From: Bradyrhizobium amphicarpaeae
Lineage (GTDB): Bacteria > Pseudomonadota > Alphaproteobacteria > Rhizobiales > Xanthobacteraceae
DNA length: 64,000 nucleotides
NCBI RefSeq assembly: GCF_002266435.3
Contig: NZ_CP029426.2
Location: 3,068,001 to 3,132,000, forward strand
Reading direction: 5' to 3'
The notes below the pieces were generated by a model. That model saw nothing but the letters and a program-made list of their open reading frames with translations. It did not search any database and had not been told where the DNA came from. How positions within the stretch are numbered: position 1 is the first letter of the stretch; each line of letters starts with the position of its first letter. The translations under genes were made by a program, and so were the position numbers. Positions 1 through 8,484 of the stretch are shown here, piece after piece.

Positions 1-770
1 GCTTCCTCGAGATGTGCAAGGCGCTGAAGAAGAACAACACGCCGGCCGGCTTCGCGCTCGGGCATGCCTCGGGCGACGGCAATTCGTGGCTGCACTGGGT
101 CCTCTGGGGACACGGCGCCTACACCGTCGACCAGAACGACAAGATCGTCATCAATTCGCCGGAGACGGCGAAGGCGCTGGAATATTGCAAGGCGCTGTAC
201 GACGCCTTCATCCCGGGCACGGCGTCCTGGAACGATTCCTCCAACAACAAGGCGTTCCTCGCCGGCGAGCTCTATTGCACGGCGAACGGCATCTCGATCT
301 ACGTTGCCGCCAAGACCGATGCGAGCAAGAAGGAGCTGGCCGAGGACACCTATCACGCGCTCTGGCCGGTCGGACCGGTCGGCAAGCCGACCGAGCTGCA
401 GCTTGCGCTGCCGATCCTCGCCTTCAACTTCACCAAATATCCGAATGCGGCAAAGGCTTTCATCGCCTTCATGCTGGAGAAGGAGAACTACGAGAAGTGG
501 CTGGACGGCGCGCAGGGCTATCTGACCCAGACCCTGAACGCCTATGAGTCGGCGCCGATCTGGAAGGCCGATCCCAAGAACGAGGTGTTCTCGCAGGCCT
601 CCAAGCGCACGCTGCCGGCGGCCGGTATCGGCACTGTCGGCGAAAAGGCGGCAACCGCGATCGCCGACTTCATTGTCGTCGACATGTTCGCCAATTACTG
701 CACCGGCACCAAGGATGCGAAGGGCTCGATGGCGGAAGCCGAGCGCCAGCTCAAGCGCATCTATCGCTGA
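1..770 (+). CDS. Sugar ABC transporter substrate-binding protein, C-terminal part (5' end outside window)
   Basis: The reading frame is already open at base 3, so this is the last 255 or so codons of a longer gene; the ATG at base 12 is internal. The protein looks like the C-terminal lobe of a family 1 (MalE/UgpB-type) extracytoplasmic solute-binding protein: it carries a typical segment on unfinished carbohydrate-binding domains with a 'WPVGPVGKP' loop and a late 'KAFIAFMLEKENYEKWL' helix where such proteins describe residue-rich hinge helices. Two MalF/MalG-like permeases follow at short distances, which supports the assignment. In the family the protein binds a sugar or sugar acid in the periplasm and docks on the permeases. 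The substrate is not visible; the downstream kinase and aldolase suggest a sugar acid or a sugar oxidised to one. Confidence 0.85.
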   Translation, partial: FLEMCKALKKNNTPAGFALGHASGDGNSWLHWVLWGHGAYTVDQNDKIVINSPETAKALEYCKALYDAFIPGTASWNDSSNNKAFLAGELYCTANGISIYVAAKTDASKKELAEDTYHALWPVGPVGKPTELQLALPILAFNFTKYPNAAKAFIAFMLEKENYEKWLDGAQGYLTQTLNAYESAPIWKADPKNEVFSQASKRTLPAAGIGTVGEKAATAIADFIVVDMFANYCTGTKDAKGSMAEAERQLKRIYR

Positions 771-835
771 TAGTCACGGGGCGGCCGGCCCATCCGGCCG
801 GCCGCTCTTCAACATTTCGATCAGGGATATCGGGC

Positions 836-1789
836 ATGGCTGATGTCGCACTTCCCCGGGCCAAGCCTCAGATGATCGAGGACAGCGCCTGGACCCGGCT
901 CAAACACAATCGTAACTGGCTCGGCTTCTGGTTCATGGTGCCGGCCATGGCGTTCCTGATCTTCTTCCTGGCCTATCCGCTGGGGCTCGGCATCTGGCTG
1001 TCCTTCACCGACACCCGCATCGGCAGGGTGGGGCAGTTCGTCGGCACCGAGAACTATGAATGGCTGTGGGACGATTCCATCTTCTGGCTGTCGGTGTTCA
1101 ACACACTGCTCTACACCACCGTCGCCAGCGCCATCAAATTCGCGGTCGGGCTCTATCTGGCGCTGCTGCTGAACGAGAACATGCCGTTCAAGGCGATGCT
1201 GCGCGCGATGGTGCTGATCCCCTTCATCGTGCCGACGGTGCTCTCGGCGCTGGCGTTCTGGTGGATCTTCGATTCGCAATTCTCCATCATCTCCTGGTCG
1301 CTGAAGCATCTCGGCCTGATCAACCAGAACATCAACTTCCTCGGCGACACGACCTGGGCACGCATCTGCGTGATCTTCGCCAATATCTGGCGCGGCGTGC
1401 CGTTCGTGGCGATCACGCTGCTGGCGGGCCTGCAGACGGTGTCGCCGTCGCTCTATGAAGCCGCCACGCTCGACGGTGCCACGCGCTGGCAGAATTTCCG
1501 CTTCATCACCTATCCGCTGCTGACGCCGATCATCGCCGTCGTGATGACCTTCTCGGTGCTGTTCACCTTCACCGACTTCCAGCTGATCTGGGCGATGACG
1601 CGCGGCGGTCCGGTCAACGCCACCCATCTGATGGCGACGCTGTCCTACCAGCGCGCGATCATCGCCGGGCAGCTCGGGGAGGGGGCTGCGATCTCGAGCG
1701 CCATGATTCCGTTCCTGCTCGCCGCGATCATGGTGTCATGGTTCGGCCTGCAGCGTCGCAAGTGGCAGCAGGGGGAGAACAATGACTGA
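836..1789 (+). CDS. Sugar ABC transporter permease, MalF/UgpA type
   Basis: A 317-residue inner-membrane protein with about six hydrophobic segments, the first near residues 31-57. The cytoplasmic loop that contacts the ATPase is clear: 'LYEAATLDGA' near residues 206-215, followed by an F..I.yPLL sequence, is the EAA motif of binding-protein-dependent permeases. It starts 65 bases after the binding protein stop and its own stop overlaps the ATG of a 30-codon open frame at 1782. No ATP-binding subunit is found between here and 5516, so the MalK-like partner is probably upstream of the window or elsewhere. Family assignment is firm; substrate is unknown. Confidence 0.92.
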   Translation: MADVALPRAKPQMIEDSAWTRLKHNRNWLGFWFMVPAMAFLIFFLAYPLGLGIWLSFTDTRIGRVGQFVGTENYEWLWDDSIFWLSVFNTLLYTTVASAIKFAVGLYLALLLNENMPFKAMLRAMVLIPFIVPTVLSALAFWWIFDSQFSIISWSLKHLGLINQNINFLGDTTWARICVIFANIWRGVPFVAITLLAGLQTVSPSLYEAATLDGATRWQNFRFITYPLLTPIIAVVMTFSVLFTFTDFQLIWAMTRGGPVNATHLMATLSYQRAIIAGQLGEGAAISSAMIPFLLAAIMVSWFGLQRRKWQQGENND

Positions 1790-1874
1790 TCCCCGCTCCG
1801 TTTCCGTCTCTTTTGCGCGAACGGGGCAAGCCCCGCGCGTGCCGTCGCACATGGCAACAGGGAGAGAACAATGA
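1782..1874 (+). CDS. Possible 30-residue coupling ORF between the two permease genes
   Basis: An ATG at 1782 overlaps the stop of the upstream permease (ATGACTGA), and the frame then runs 30 codons to a TGA at 1872-1874 that overlaps the ATG of the next permease (ATGA). A good ribosome site, GGGGGAG, lies just ahead at 1771-1776. The encoded peptide (MTDPRSVSVSFARTG...) resembles nothing I know and begins with the same MTD as the next permease, because the initiation region is duplicated here (see findings). It may be a translational coupler rather than a functional peptide, or simply a by-product of the duplication. Confidence 0.35.
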   Translation: MTDPRSVSVSFARTGQAPRVPSHMATGREQ

Positions 1875-2794
1875 CCGATCTTCCTGCCTCGAAAGTCGAT
1901 CTCAAGTCCGTCCTGGCGACGCCCGCGCGCGTCGATAACAGCGAAGGCATGAGCTATCTGCAGTCGGTGCCGCGCCGGCTCGTGACGCTGTATCTGCCGC
2001 TCACGATCATCGTCGTCGTCCTGCTGTTTCCGTTCTACTGGATGGCGCTGACCTCGGTGAAGCCGGACGACCAGCTGCTCGATCTCGACAAGTTCAACCC
2101 GTTCTGGACCTGGAATCCGACCTTCAAGCATTTCCACAAGCTGCTGTTCGAGAGCTACTATCCGCACTGGCTCTGGAACACGATGTACGTGGCGATCTGC
2201 GCCACGATGCTCTCGATCATCGCATCGGTGTTGGCTGCCTACGCCATCGTGCGCCTGCGCTACAAGGGCGCCAATCTCGTCGGCGGGCTGATCTTCCTCG
2301 CTTATCTGGTGCCGCCGTCGATCCTGTTCATCCCGCTCGCCACCGTCGTTTTCCAGTACGGCCTGTTCGATTCGCCGCTGGCGCTGATCCTGACCTATCC
2401 GACCATCCTGATCCCGTTCTCGACCTGGCTCTTGATGGGCTATTTCAAGACCATCCCGTTCGAGCTCGAGGAATGCGCGCTGATCGACGGGGCGAGCCGC
2501 TGGCAGATCCTGGTCAAGATCGTCCTGCCGCTCGCGATCCCCGGCCTGATCTCCGCGTTCATTTTCTGCTTCACGCTGTGCTGGAACGAGTTCATCTACG
2601 CGTTGACCTTCCTGCAGTCGACCAGCAACAAGACGGTGCCGGTCGCGATCGTCAACGAGTTCGTGGACGGTGACATCTACCGCTGGGGCTCGCTGATGGC
2701 CGGAGCCCTGGCCGGCTCGCTGCCGCTCGTCATCCTTTACGCTTTCTTCGTGGAGCATTATGTGTCCGCGATGACCGGCGCCGTGAAGGAATAG
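1871..2794 (+). CDS. Sugar ABC transporter permease, MalG type
   Basis: A 307-residue membrane protein with a cytoplasmic N-terminus of about 38 residues, a first membrane segment near 40-60 and about six in all. The EAA loop is at about residues 198-212 ('LEECALIDGASRW' followed by KIVLPLAIPG), the usual contact with the ATPase. The start is fixed by AGGGAGAG six bases or so before the ATG. It forms a heterodimer with the preceding permease in this family. It is followed after 67 bases by the dehydrogenase gene with its own ribosome site, so the operon probably continues. Confidence 0.92.
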   Translation: MTDLPASKVDLKSVLATPARVDNSEGMSYLQSVPRRLVTLYLPLTIIVVVLLFPFYWMALTSVKPDDQLLDLDKFNPFWTWNPTFKHFHKLLFESYYPHWLWNTMYVAICATMLSIIASVLAAYAIVRLRYKGANLVGGLIFLAYLVPPSILFIPLATVVFQYGLFDSPLALILTYPTILIPFSTWLLMGYFKTIPFELEECALIDGASRWQILVKIVLPLAIPGLISAFIFCFTLCWNEFIYALTFLQSTSNKTVPVAIVNEFVDGDIYRWGSLMAGALAGSLPLVILYAFFVEHYVSAMTGAVKE

Positions 2795-2861
2795 TCGCGG
2801 CCGCTGCCACGGGAGCGCGCTGGAGACGGCGCGTTCCGGCCAATAAGAAGGAGTTGAGCTC

Positions 2862-3848
2862 TTGCACATTCTGGTTCTCGGCGCCGCCGGCATGGTCGGC
2901 CGCAAACTCTGTGAACGGCTGCTGCGTGACGGCCGGCTCGGCAAGAGCGACATCACCAAGCTGACCCTGCATGACGTGGTCGAGCCCAAGCAGCCGGAAA
3001 AGGCCGGCTTTCCGGTCGAGACGGTGTCGGGCGATTTCGCCGTGCCGGGCGCGGCCGAGAAGCTGATCGCCGGCCGCCCGGACGTGATCTTCCATCTCGC
3101 CGCGATCGTCTCGGGCGAGGCCGAGCTCGATTTCGACAAGGGCTACCGCATCAATCTCGATGGCACGCGGATGCTGCTTGACGCCGTCAGGCTCGTCGGC
3201 GGCGGCTACAAGCCACGCGTGGTGTTCACGTCCTCGATCGCGGTGTTCGGCGCGCCGTTTCCGGATGCGATCGGCGACGAGTTCTTCCACACCCCGCTGC
3301 TGAGCTACGGCACCCAGAAGGCGATCGGCGAACTCCTGCTGGCCGACTATTCGCGCCGCGGCTTCCTCGACGGCATCGGCATTCGCCTGCCGACCATCTG
3401 CATCCGGCCCGGCCTGCCCAACAAGGCGGCATCGGGCTTCTTCTCCAACATCCTGCGCGAGCCGCTGGCCGGCAAGGAGGCGATCCTTCCGGTGTCCGAG
3501 GACGTTCGTCACTGGCACGCCACGCCGCGCTCCGCGGTCGGTTTCCTGCTGCACGCCGGCACCATGGACCTCGACAAGGTCGGCCCGCGCCGCAACCTGA
3601 CCATGCCGGGCCTGTCGGCGACGGTCGGCGAGCAGATCGCCGCCTTGAAGCGGGTTGCGGGCGACAAGGTCGCCGCGCGCATCAAGCGCGAGCCTGATCC
3701 GTTCATCGTCGGTATCGTCGGCGGCTGGCCGCGCAATTTCAATGCGAAGCGGTCGCTCGAACTCGGTTTCACCACCGCCGAGAAGACCTTCGACGACATC
3801 ATCCGCATCCACATCGAAGACGAGCTCGGCGGCAATTTCGTCGCCTGA
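2862..3848 (+). CDS. NAD-dependent epimerase/dehydratase-family dehydrogenase, D-erythronate dehydrogenase-like
   Basis: A 328-residue extended SDR protein. The N-terminal GAAGMVG (about residues 7-13) is the NAD-binding glycine motif, and the active-site pair is visible as S.YG.QK with Tyr in 'LLSYGTQKAIGELLL', about residues 146-160, with an upstream Ser in 'VFTSSIAVFG'. Overall it resembles DenD, which oxidises D-erythronate to 2-oxo-tetronate. However, DenD pathways normally use OtnK and OtnC, while here the neighbours are a KDG kinase and a KDPG aldolase, so the true substrate may be a larger aldonate or aldose. The start is a TTG at 2862, supported by AAGAAGGAG about nine bases upstream; no ATG lies closer to the nucleotide-binding motif. 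Confidence 0.8.
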   Translation: MHILVLGAAGMVGRKLCERLLRDGRLGKSDITKLTLHDVVEPKQPEKAGFPVETVSGDFAVPGAAEKLIAGRPDVIFHLAAIVSGEAELDFDKGYRINLDGTRMLLDAVRLVGGGYKPRVVFTSSIAVFGAPFPDAIGDEFFHTPLLSYGTQKAIGELLLADYSRRGFLDGIGIRLPTICIRPGLPNKAASGFFSNILREPLAGKEAILPVSEDVRHWHATPRSAVGFLLHAGTMDLDKVGPRRNLTMPGLSATVGEQIAALKRVAGDKVAARIKREPDPFIVGIVGGWPRNFNAKRSLELGFTTAEKTFDDIIRIHIEDELGGNFVA

Positions 3849-3872
3849 TCTCCGGCAGGGCGGGTCTCCGAG

Positions 3873-4841
3873 ATGGCGAGCGTTGCTTGCATCGGCGAAT
3901 GCATGGTCGAGCTCAGGCAGGCGCAAAGTGGCGCATCTGCCGGGCAGGGCGGCGGTCTGTACTCGCGCGGCTTCGGCGGTGATACCCTCAACACCGCCGT
4001 CTATCTGGCGCGGCTGGAGGTCAAGGTCGACTATCTCACCGCGCTCGGCGACGATGCTCTGAGCGACGAGATGATCGCGGCCTGGACCGCGGAGAACGTC
4101 GGCACACGCCGCGTCGTGCGGCTCGCGGGCAAGCTGCCCGGCCTCTACATGATTCAGACGGATGCAAAGGGGGAACGCCAGTTCTTCCACTGGCGCGACA
4201 GCGCGGCGGCGCGGCTGCTGATGAGCCTGCCGGAGACCGGCGAGCTGCTCAACTCGCTGATGAGCTACGACATCATCTATCTCTCCGCGATCACGCTCTC
4301 GATCTACGACGCTCCCGGGCGCGAGCGCCTGTTCGCGGCGATCAAGCGCGCGCGCCTGCTCGGCACCCGCTTCGTGTTCGACACCAATTTTCGCGCACGC
4401 GGCTGGCCTGATCGCGACGTCGCCCGCGAGGTGTTCGATGCGGCCTTCGCGGCCGCCGACATCGTGCTGACCTCGACCGAGGACCTGCTCGCGCTCTATC
4501 CCGGCGAAAGCAACGATCAGCTGATGGCGCGCATCCCGACGCCGGAGCTGGTGTTCCGCCTCGCCGAACCCGTCAGCCTGCTGCGTTTTCCGGGGACCAC
4601 CCATGAGGTCCGCGCCGAACCGATGACCAACCCTGTGGTCGACACCACGGCGGCCGGCGACAGCTTTGCCGCGGCTTATATCGCGGCCCGGCTCGCCGGT
4701 TCCGACCCGGTCGAGGCCGCCCAGGCCGGGCATCGCCTCGCCAGCGTCGTGATCTGCTATGCCGGCGCCATCATTCCGGGCTATGCCATGCCGCCGAAGA
4801 AACGGCACCGGCCGGGGGCCCCGCGTCAAGCCACCAAGTGA
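3873..4841 (+). CDS. kdgK: PfkB-family sugar kinase, probable 2-dehydro-3-deoxygluconokinase
   Basis: A 322-residue ribokinase-fold enzyme. Near the N-terminus 'IGECMVEL' and 'GGDTLNTAVYLARL' match the substrate-binding start of KDG kinases; near residue 260 'DTTAAGDSFAAAY' is the PfkB signature 2, with the Asp serving as catalytic base in the family. It would phosphorylate 2-dehydro-3-deoxygluconate to KDPG in the cytoplasm. The next gene is the aldolase that splits KDPG, only 24 bases on, so the two steps sit together. A preceding 24-base gap to the dehydrogenase supports one operon. Confidence 0.88.
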   Translation: MASVACIGECMVELRQAQSGASAGQGGGLYSRGFGGDTLNTAVYLARLEVKVDYLTALGDDALSDEMIAAWTAENVGTRRVVRLAGKLPGLYMIQTDAKGERQFFHWRDSAAARLLMSLPETGELLNSLMSYDIIYLSAITLSIYDAPGRERLFAAIKRARLLGTRFVFDTNFRARGWPDRDVAREVFDAAFAAADIVLTSTEDLLALYPGESNDQLMARIPTPELVFRLAEPVSLLRFPGTTHEVRAEPMTNPVVDTTAAGDSFAAAYIAARLAGSDPVEAAQAGHRLASVVICYAGAIIPGYAMPPKKRHRPGAPRQATK

Positions 4842-4865
4842 ACGACCAAATAAAGATCGAGACCC

Positions 4866-5516
4866 ATGACCACGACCGCCCAACAGAACCACCTTGCCGC
4901 GCTGTTCAAGGCGGCGACCGTGATCCCCGTGCTCACCATCGAGCGCATCCAGGATGCCGTCCCGCTGGCGCGTGCGCTGGTCGCCGGCGGCGTCCGCACG
5001 CTGGAGGTGACCATGCGCACGCCCGTTGCGATCGAGGCGGCGCGGGCGATGATGGCCGAAGTCCCCGAGGCGGTGGTCGGCATCGGCACGATCCTCAATC
5101 CGGCCGATTTCGTCCGTGTCGAGAAGCTCGGCGTCGCCTTCGCCATCAGCCCGGGCCTGACCCCGGATCTCCTCAAGGCCGCAGCCCACAGCTCCCTGCC
5201 GTTCGCGCCGGGCATTGCCACGGCGTCCGAGCTGATGATGGCGCTGTCGCACGGCTTCGACGTCGCAAAGTTCTTCCCGGCCGAGCAGGCCGGCGGCATC
5301 AAGGGCCTCCGTTCGCTCGGCGGACCGTTCCCGAACGTGCGGTTCTGCCCGACCGGCGGCATCGGCGAGGCCAATGCGGCGAGCTGGCTCGCCGAGTCCA
5401 ACGTGGTCTGCGTCGGCGGTTCCTGGCTGTGCCCGGCCGCCGAGATCAAGGCCGGGAACTGGGCCGGCATAACTGCCATCTGCCAGCGCACCCTCAAGGC
5501 CCTGAAACCCGCGTGA
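4866..5516 (+). CDS. eda: KDPG/KHG aldolase
   Basis: A 216-residue class I aldolase of the Eda family, which cleaves 2-dehydro-3-deoxy-6-phosphogluconate to pyruvate and glyceraldehyde 3-phosphate. The Schiff-base lysine is K135 in 'AKFFPAE', the general-base region is 'TLEVTMRTP' and the late 'CPTGGI' loop binds phosphate. Length is normal for the family. It ends the sugar-acid operon that began with the ABC transporter; a perfect inverted repeat follows 13 bases after its stop. Confidence 0.93.
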   Translation: MTTTAQQNHLAALFKAATVIPVLTIERIQDAVPLARALVAGGVRTLEVTMRTPVAIEAARAMMAEVPEAVVGIGTILNPADFVRVEKLGVAFAISPGLTPDLLKAAAHSSLPFAPGIATASELMMALSHGFDVAKFFPAEQAGGIKGLRSLGGPFPNVRFCPTGGIGEANAASWLAESNVVCVGGSWLCPAAEIKAGNWAGITAICQRTLKALKPA

Positions 5517-5529
5517 AGTCTTGCCATCC

Positions 5530-5550
5530 CTGAGCTAAGACTTAGCTCAG
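5530..5550. promoter_or_regulatory. Perfect 10-1-10 inverted repeat between eda and thiolase
   Basis: CTGAGCTAAG at 5530-5539 and CTTAGCTCAG at 5541-5550 are exact reverse complements around one base. There is no T-run after it, so it is a poor rho-independent terminator. A transcription-factor operator for the thiolase gene, or for readthrough control after eda, is the better guess. The AGGGAG ribosome site of the thiolase follows at 5562. Confidence 0.5.
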
Positions 5551-5576
5551 GAAGAGACCCCCAGGGAGAGATGACC

Positions 5577-6746
5577 ATGACCGCCAGCATCGTCGGATGG
5601 GCGCATACGCCGTTCGGCAAGTTCGACACCGAGACCGTCGAGAGCCTCGTCACCCGCGTCGCCAATGAGGCGATGGCCGATGCCGGCATTTCGGCGTCCG
5701 ACGTCGACGAGATCGTGCTCGGCCATTTCAACGCCGGCTTCTCGGCGCAGGATTTTACCGCCTCGCTGGTGCTGCAGGCTGACCCGAAGCTGCGCTTCAA
5801 GCCGGCGACCCGGGTCGAAAACGCCTGCGCCACCGGCTCCGCCGCCGTGCACCAGGGCCTGCGCGCGATCGCCGCGGGCGCCGCCAAGATCGTCCTGGTC
5901 GTCGGCGTCGAGCAGATGACGCGCACGCCGGGCCCCGAGATCGGCAAGAATCTGCTCAAGGCGTCCTACCTGCCCGAGGACAGCGACACCGTCGGCGGCT
6001 TTGCCGGCGTGTTCGGCAAGATCGCCAGCTCCTACTTCCAGAAATACGGCGACCAGTCCGACGCGCTGGCGCTGATCGCGGCCAAGAACCACAAGAACGG
6101 CGTCGCAAATCCCTTCGCCCAGATGCGCAAGGATTTCGGCTTCGACTTCTGCCGCGCCGAGAGCGAGAAGAATCCTTTCGTTGCCGGTCCCCTGAAGCGC
6201 ACCGATTGCTCGCTGGTCTCCGACGGCGCTGCGGCGCTGATCCTGGCTGACGCCGAGACCGCCAAGGGCATGACCAAGTCGATCGGTTTCCGCGCCACCG
6301 CGCATGCCCAGGACTTCCTGCCGATGTCCAAGCGAGACATCCTCCAGTTCGAGGGCTGCACCGTCGCCTGGCAGCGCGCGCTGGAGCAGGCCGGCGTGAC
6401 GCTCAACGATCTCTCCTTCGTCGAGACCCATGACTGCTTCACGGTGGCCGAGCTGATCGAATACGAAGCGATGGGCCTGACGCCGAGGGGGCAGGGCGCC
6501 CGCGCCATCAAGGAAGGCTGGACGCTCAAGGACGGCAAGCTGCCGGTCAATCCGTCCGGCGGCCTGAAGTCCAAGGGCCATCCGATCGGCGCCACCGGCG
6601 TTTCCATGCATGTGATGACCGCAATGCAGCTCGCAGGCCAGGCCCCCGAGGGCATGCAGCTCAAGAACGCCAAGCTCGGCGGCATCTTCAACATGGGCGG
6701 CGCCGCAGTCGCCAACTACGTCTCCGTGCTGGAGCCCTTGAAGTAG
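5577..6746 (+). CDS. Thiolase, SCP2-type (acetyl-CoA acetyltransferase family)
   Basis: A 389-residue thiolase-fold enzyme. The nucleophilic cysteine is present in 'ENACATGSAAVHQG' (about residue 86), and the catalytic histidine loop in 'KGHPIGATG'. The final segment 'FNMGGAAVANY' lacks the second cysteine of classical thiolases; instead an HDCF motif is present ('ETHDCFTVAELIEYE'), which is the mark of SCP2/SCP-x thiolases. Such enzymes cleave branched or sterol-type 3-oxoacyl-CoAs. I prefer the ATG at 5577 over 5571 because AGGGAGAG ends directly against 5571 but sits about eight bases from 5577. It stands alone between repeats. Confidence 0.85.
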   Translation: MTASIVGWAHTPFGKFDTETVESLVTRVANEAMADAGISASDVDEIVLGHFNAGFSAQDFTASLVLQADPKLRFKPATRVENACATGSAAVHQGLRAIAAGAAKIVLVVGVEQMTRTPGPEIGKNLLKASYLPEDSDTVGGFAGVFGKIASSYFQKYGDQSDALALIAAKNHKNGVANPFAQMRKDFGFDFCRAESEKNPFVAGPLKRTDCSLVSDGAAALILADAETAKGMTKSIGFRATAHAQDFLPMSKRDILQFEGCTVAWQRALEQAGVTLNDLSFVETHDCFTVAELIEYEAMGLTPRGQGARAIKEGWTLKDGKLPVNPSGGLKSKGHPIGATGVSMHVMTAMQLAGQAPEGMQLKNAKLGGIFNMGGAAVANYVSVLEPLK

Positions 6747-6760
6747 GCTCTCGTAGCCTT

Positions 6761-6850
6761 GTAGGGTGGGTTAGCCGCAGGCGTGACCCACCTCTTTCGT
6801 CTCTGCGGAGACAGGGTTGGTGGATTACGCCTGCGGCTAATCCATCCTAC
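6761..6850. repeat. Extragenic palindromic repeat, 'GTAGGGTGGGTTAGCC' type
   Basis: A long imperfect inverted repeat: GTAGGGTGGGTTAGCCGCAG at the left is mirrored by CTGCGGCTAATCCATCCTAC at the right, with a short middle. It fills the gap after the thiolase and would fold into a hairpin if transcribed. I see one copy of this type in the window. Confidence 0.75.
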
Positions 6851-6925
6851 GATCTTTGCGTTAAATCATGGTGGACCGGCCTCGGCTCGCCTTAATGCTC
6901 CTGACTGACTTGCAGGGAATGCATC

Positions 6926-7132
6926 ATGAGCACTGATTACGAAGACTCGCTGTCGATGGACGCCCTCAACGATCGCATCGCGATCCTCGAGGACAATATC
7001 AGGCAGCTGATCGAGCAGGCGGCGGCCGCTTCAGGCGAGCAGAACGAGTCGCGTATCGCCGACCGGATCAGCCAGCAGAACGAAGAGCTCGACCGGCTGC
7101 TCAAGATCCGCGAATCCCGCCAGAAGAAATAG
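6926..7132 (+). CDS. Small coiled-coil protein of unknown function
   Basis: A 68-residue acidic, glutamine- and glutamate-rich protein without membrane segment or cysteine. Hydrophobic residues recur in heptad-like spacing from about residue 12 to 62 (LNDRIAILEDNIRQLIEQ...), which predicts a coiled coil. The ribosome site AGGGAA lies about eight bases before the ATG. It resembles short alphaproteobacterial hypothetical proteins but I recognise no named family. It is separated from its neighbours by 128-179 bases and is probably transcribed alone. Confidence 0.7.
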   Translation: MSTDYEDSLSMDALNDRIAILEDNIRQLIEQAAAASGEQNESRIADRISQQNEELDRLLKIRESRQKK

Positions 7133-7260
7133 CGGCCGATATCACCGCGCTACGCATGCGGCCATACGCGGGCCGCCCTTGCGCGTGCGGCACCGCTGCC
7201 CTTAGCTGGACCGAAATCGCGGGGCCACGCCTTGGCTCCCGCGCAATCGGGAGTGAACGA

Positions 7261-8460
7261 ATGGGGCCGCTGAAGGGCATCAAGGTCATCGACATGACCA
7301 CCGTGCTGATGGGGCCTTACGCGACCCAGATGCTCGGGGACTACGGCGCCGATGTCATCAAGGTGGAGTCGCTCGAGGGCGACGTTACCCGCCTGATCGG
7401 CCCGATGCGCCACGCCGGCATGGGCCCGGTGTTCCTCAACACCAACCGCAGCAAGCGCTCGATCTGTCTCGATCTCAAGAAGCCCGCGGGCCGCGAGGCC
7501 GTGCTGCGGCTACTGAAGGACGCCGACGTATTGGTCTACAACGTCCGTCCGCAGGCGATGGCGCGGCTTCAGCTCGGCTACGACGTCGTCTCCGCGATCA
7601 ATCCGCGCCTCGTCTATGCCGGCGTGTTCGGCTTCGGCCAGGACGGACCTTATGCGGCAAAGCCCGCTTATGACGATCTGATCCAGGGCGCCACGGCGCT
7701 TCCCGCGCTGATGGCGCAGACCGGCGACGGCGTGCCACGCTATGTGCCGAACGCCTTGGTCGACCGCATCGTCGGCCTCACCGCGGTCGGCGCGATCTGC
7801 GCCAGCCTGGTGCACCGGGACCGCACCGGCCGCGGCCAGCGTCTGGACATCCCGATGTTCGAGACCATGGCGGGCTTCGTCATGGGCGACCACATGGGCG
7901 GGCTCACCTACGAGCCGCCGCTCGACAAGGGCGGCTATGCCCGCCACCTCTCGCGCGACCGCAGGCCCTACAAGACCTCGGACGGCTATCTCAGCGTCAT
8001 CGTCTACAACGACAAGCAGTGGGAGAATTTCTTCAAGGCGACGGCGCGTGATGATCTGCGCGCCGATCCCAAATTCGCGACCTTCGCCGGCCGCGCCGCC
8101 AACATCGATGTCGTCTATGCCGAGCTCGCGCGCATCTTCGAGACGCGCCCCACCGCCGAGTGGATCGACCTGCTCACCAAGGCCGACGTGCCTGTCATGC
8201 CGATGCACGATTTACAGGGTGTGCTCCACGACGAGCATCTGGAGGCGACGAAGTTCTTCCCGGTCGTGACCCACCCGACCGAGGGGCCGATCCGCAGCAT
8301 GAAGGTGACGGCGAGCTGGTCGGAGACGGAGGCCGAGCCGGTGCGGTTGGCGCCGCGGCTGAACGAGCACGGCGCGGAGATTCTTGGTGAGATTGGCTAC
8401 TCCCCAGGCGAGATCGCCGCCATGGTCCGCGACGGCGTCACGCGATCAGTGCCGGAGTAG
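7261..8460 (+). CDS. CaiB/BaiF-family CoA-transferase
   Basis: A 399-residue class III CoA-transferase, moving CoA between carboxylic acids. The N-terminus 'GIKVIDMTTVLMGPYATQMLGDYGADVIKVE' is the family hallmark, 'NRSKRSICLDLK' the next conserved block, and the catalytic aspartate is probably the D of 'NALVDRIVGLTAVG' near residue 164. The frame is open further upstream, but the ATG at 7261 has GGGAGTG at good distance and gives the standard start. It lies among thiolases and other CoA enzymes; the acid it activates is not visible. Confidence 0.9.
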   Translation: MGPLKGIKVIDMTTVLMGPYATQMLGDYGADVIKVESLEGDVTRLIGPMRHAGMGPVFLNTNRSKRSICLDLKKPAGREAVLRLLKDADVLVYNVRPQAMARLQLGYDVVSAINPRLVYAGVFGFGQDGPYAAKPAYDDLIQGATALPALMAQTGDGVPRYVPNALVDRIVGLTAVGAICASLVHRDRTGRGQRLDIPMFETMAGFVMGDHMGGLTYEPPLDKGGYARHLSRDRRPYKTSDGYLSVIVYNDKQWENFFKATARDDLRADPKFATFAGRAANIDVVYAELARIFETRPTAEWIDLLTKADVPVMPMHDLQGVLHDEHLEATKFFPVVTHPTEGPIRSMKVTASWSETEAEPVRLAPRLNEHGAEILGEIGYSPGEIAAMVRDGVTRSVPE

Positions 8461-8484
8461 GGAATGACTTTAGCTCTCTCATCC

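Noticed and set aside
821..1627. Long minus-strand open frame opposite the first permease gene
   Set aside because: Arg/His/Glu-rich translation typical of the antisense frame of a GC-rich gene; no ribosome site and no recognisable motif.
2730..5252. 840-codon minus-strand open frame opposite the dehydrogenase, kinase and aldolase genes
   Set aside because: It covers three well-supported genes and their gaps; composition is that of an antisense shadow.
5530..5550. Rho-independent terminator after eda
   Set aside because: The dyad is not followed by a T-run on either strand.
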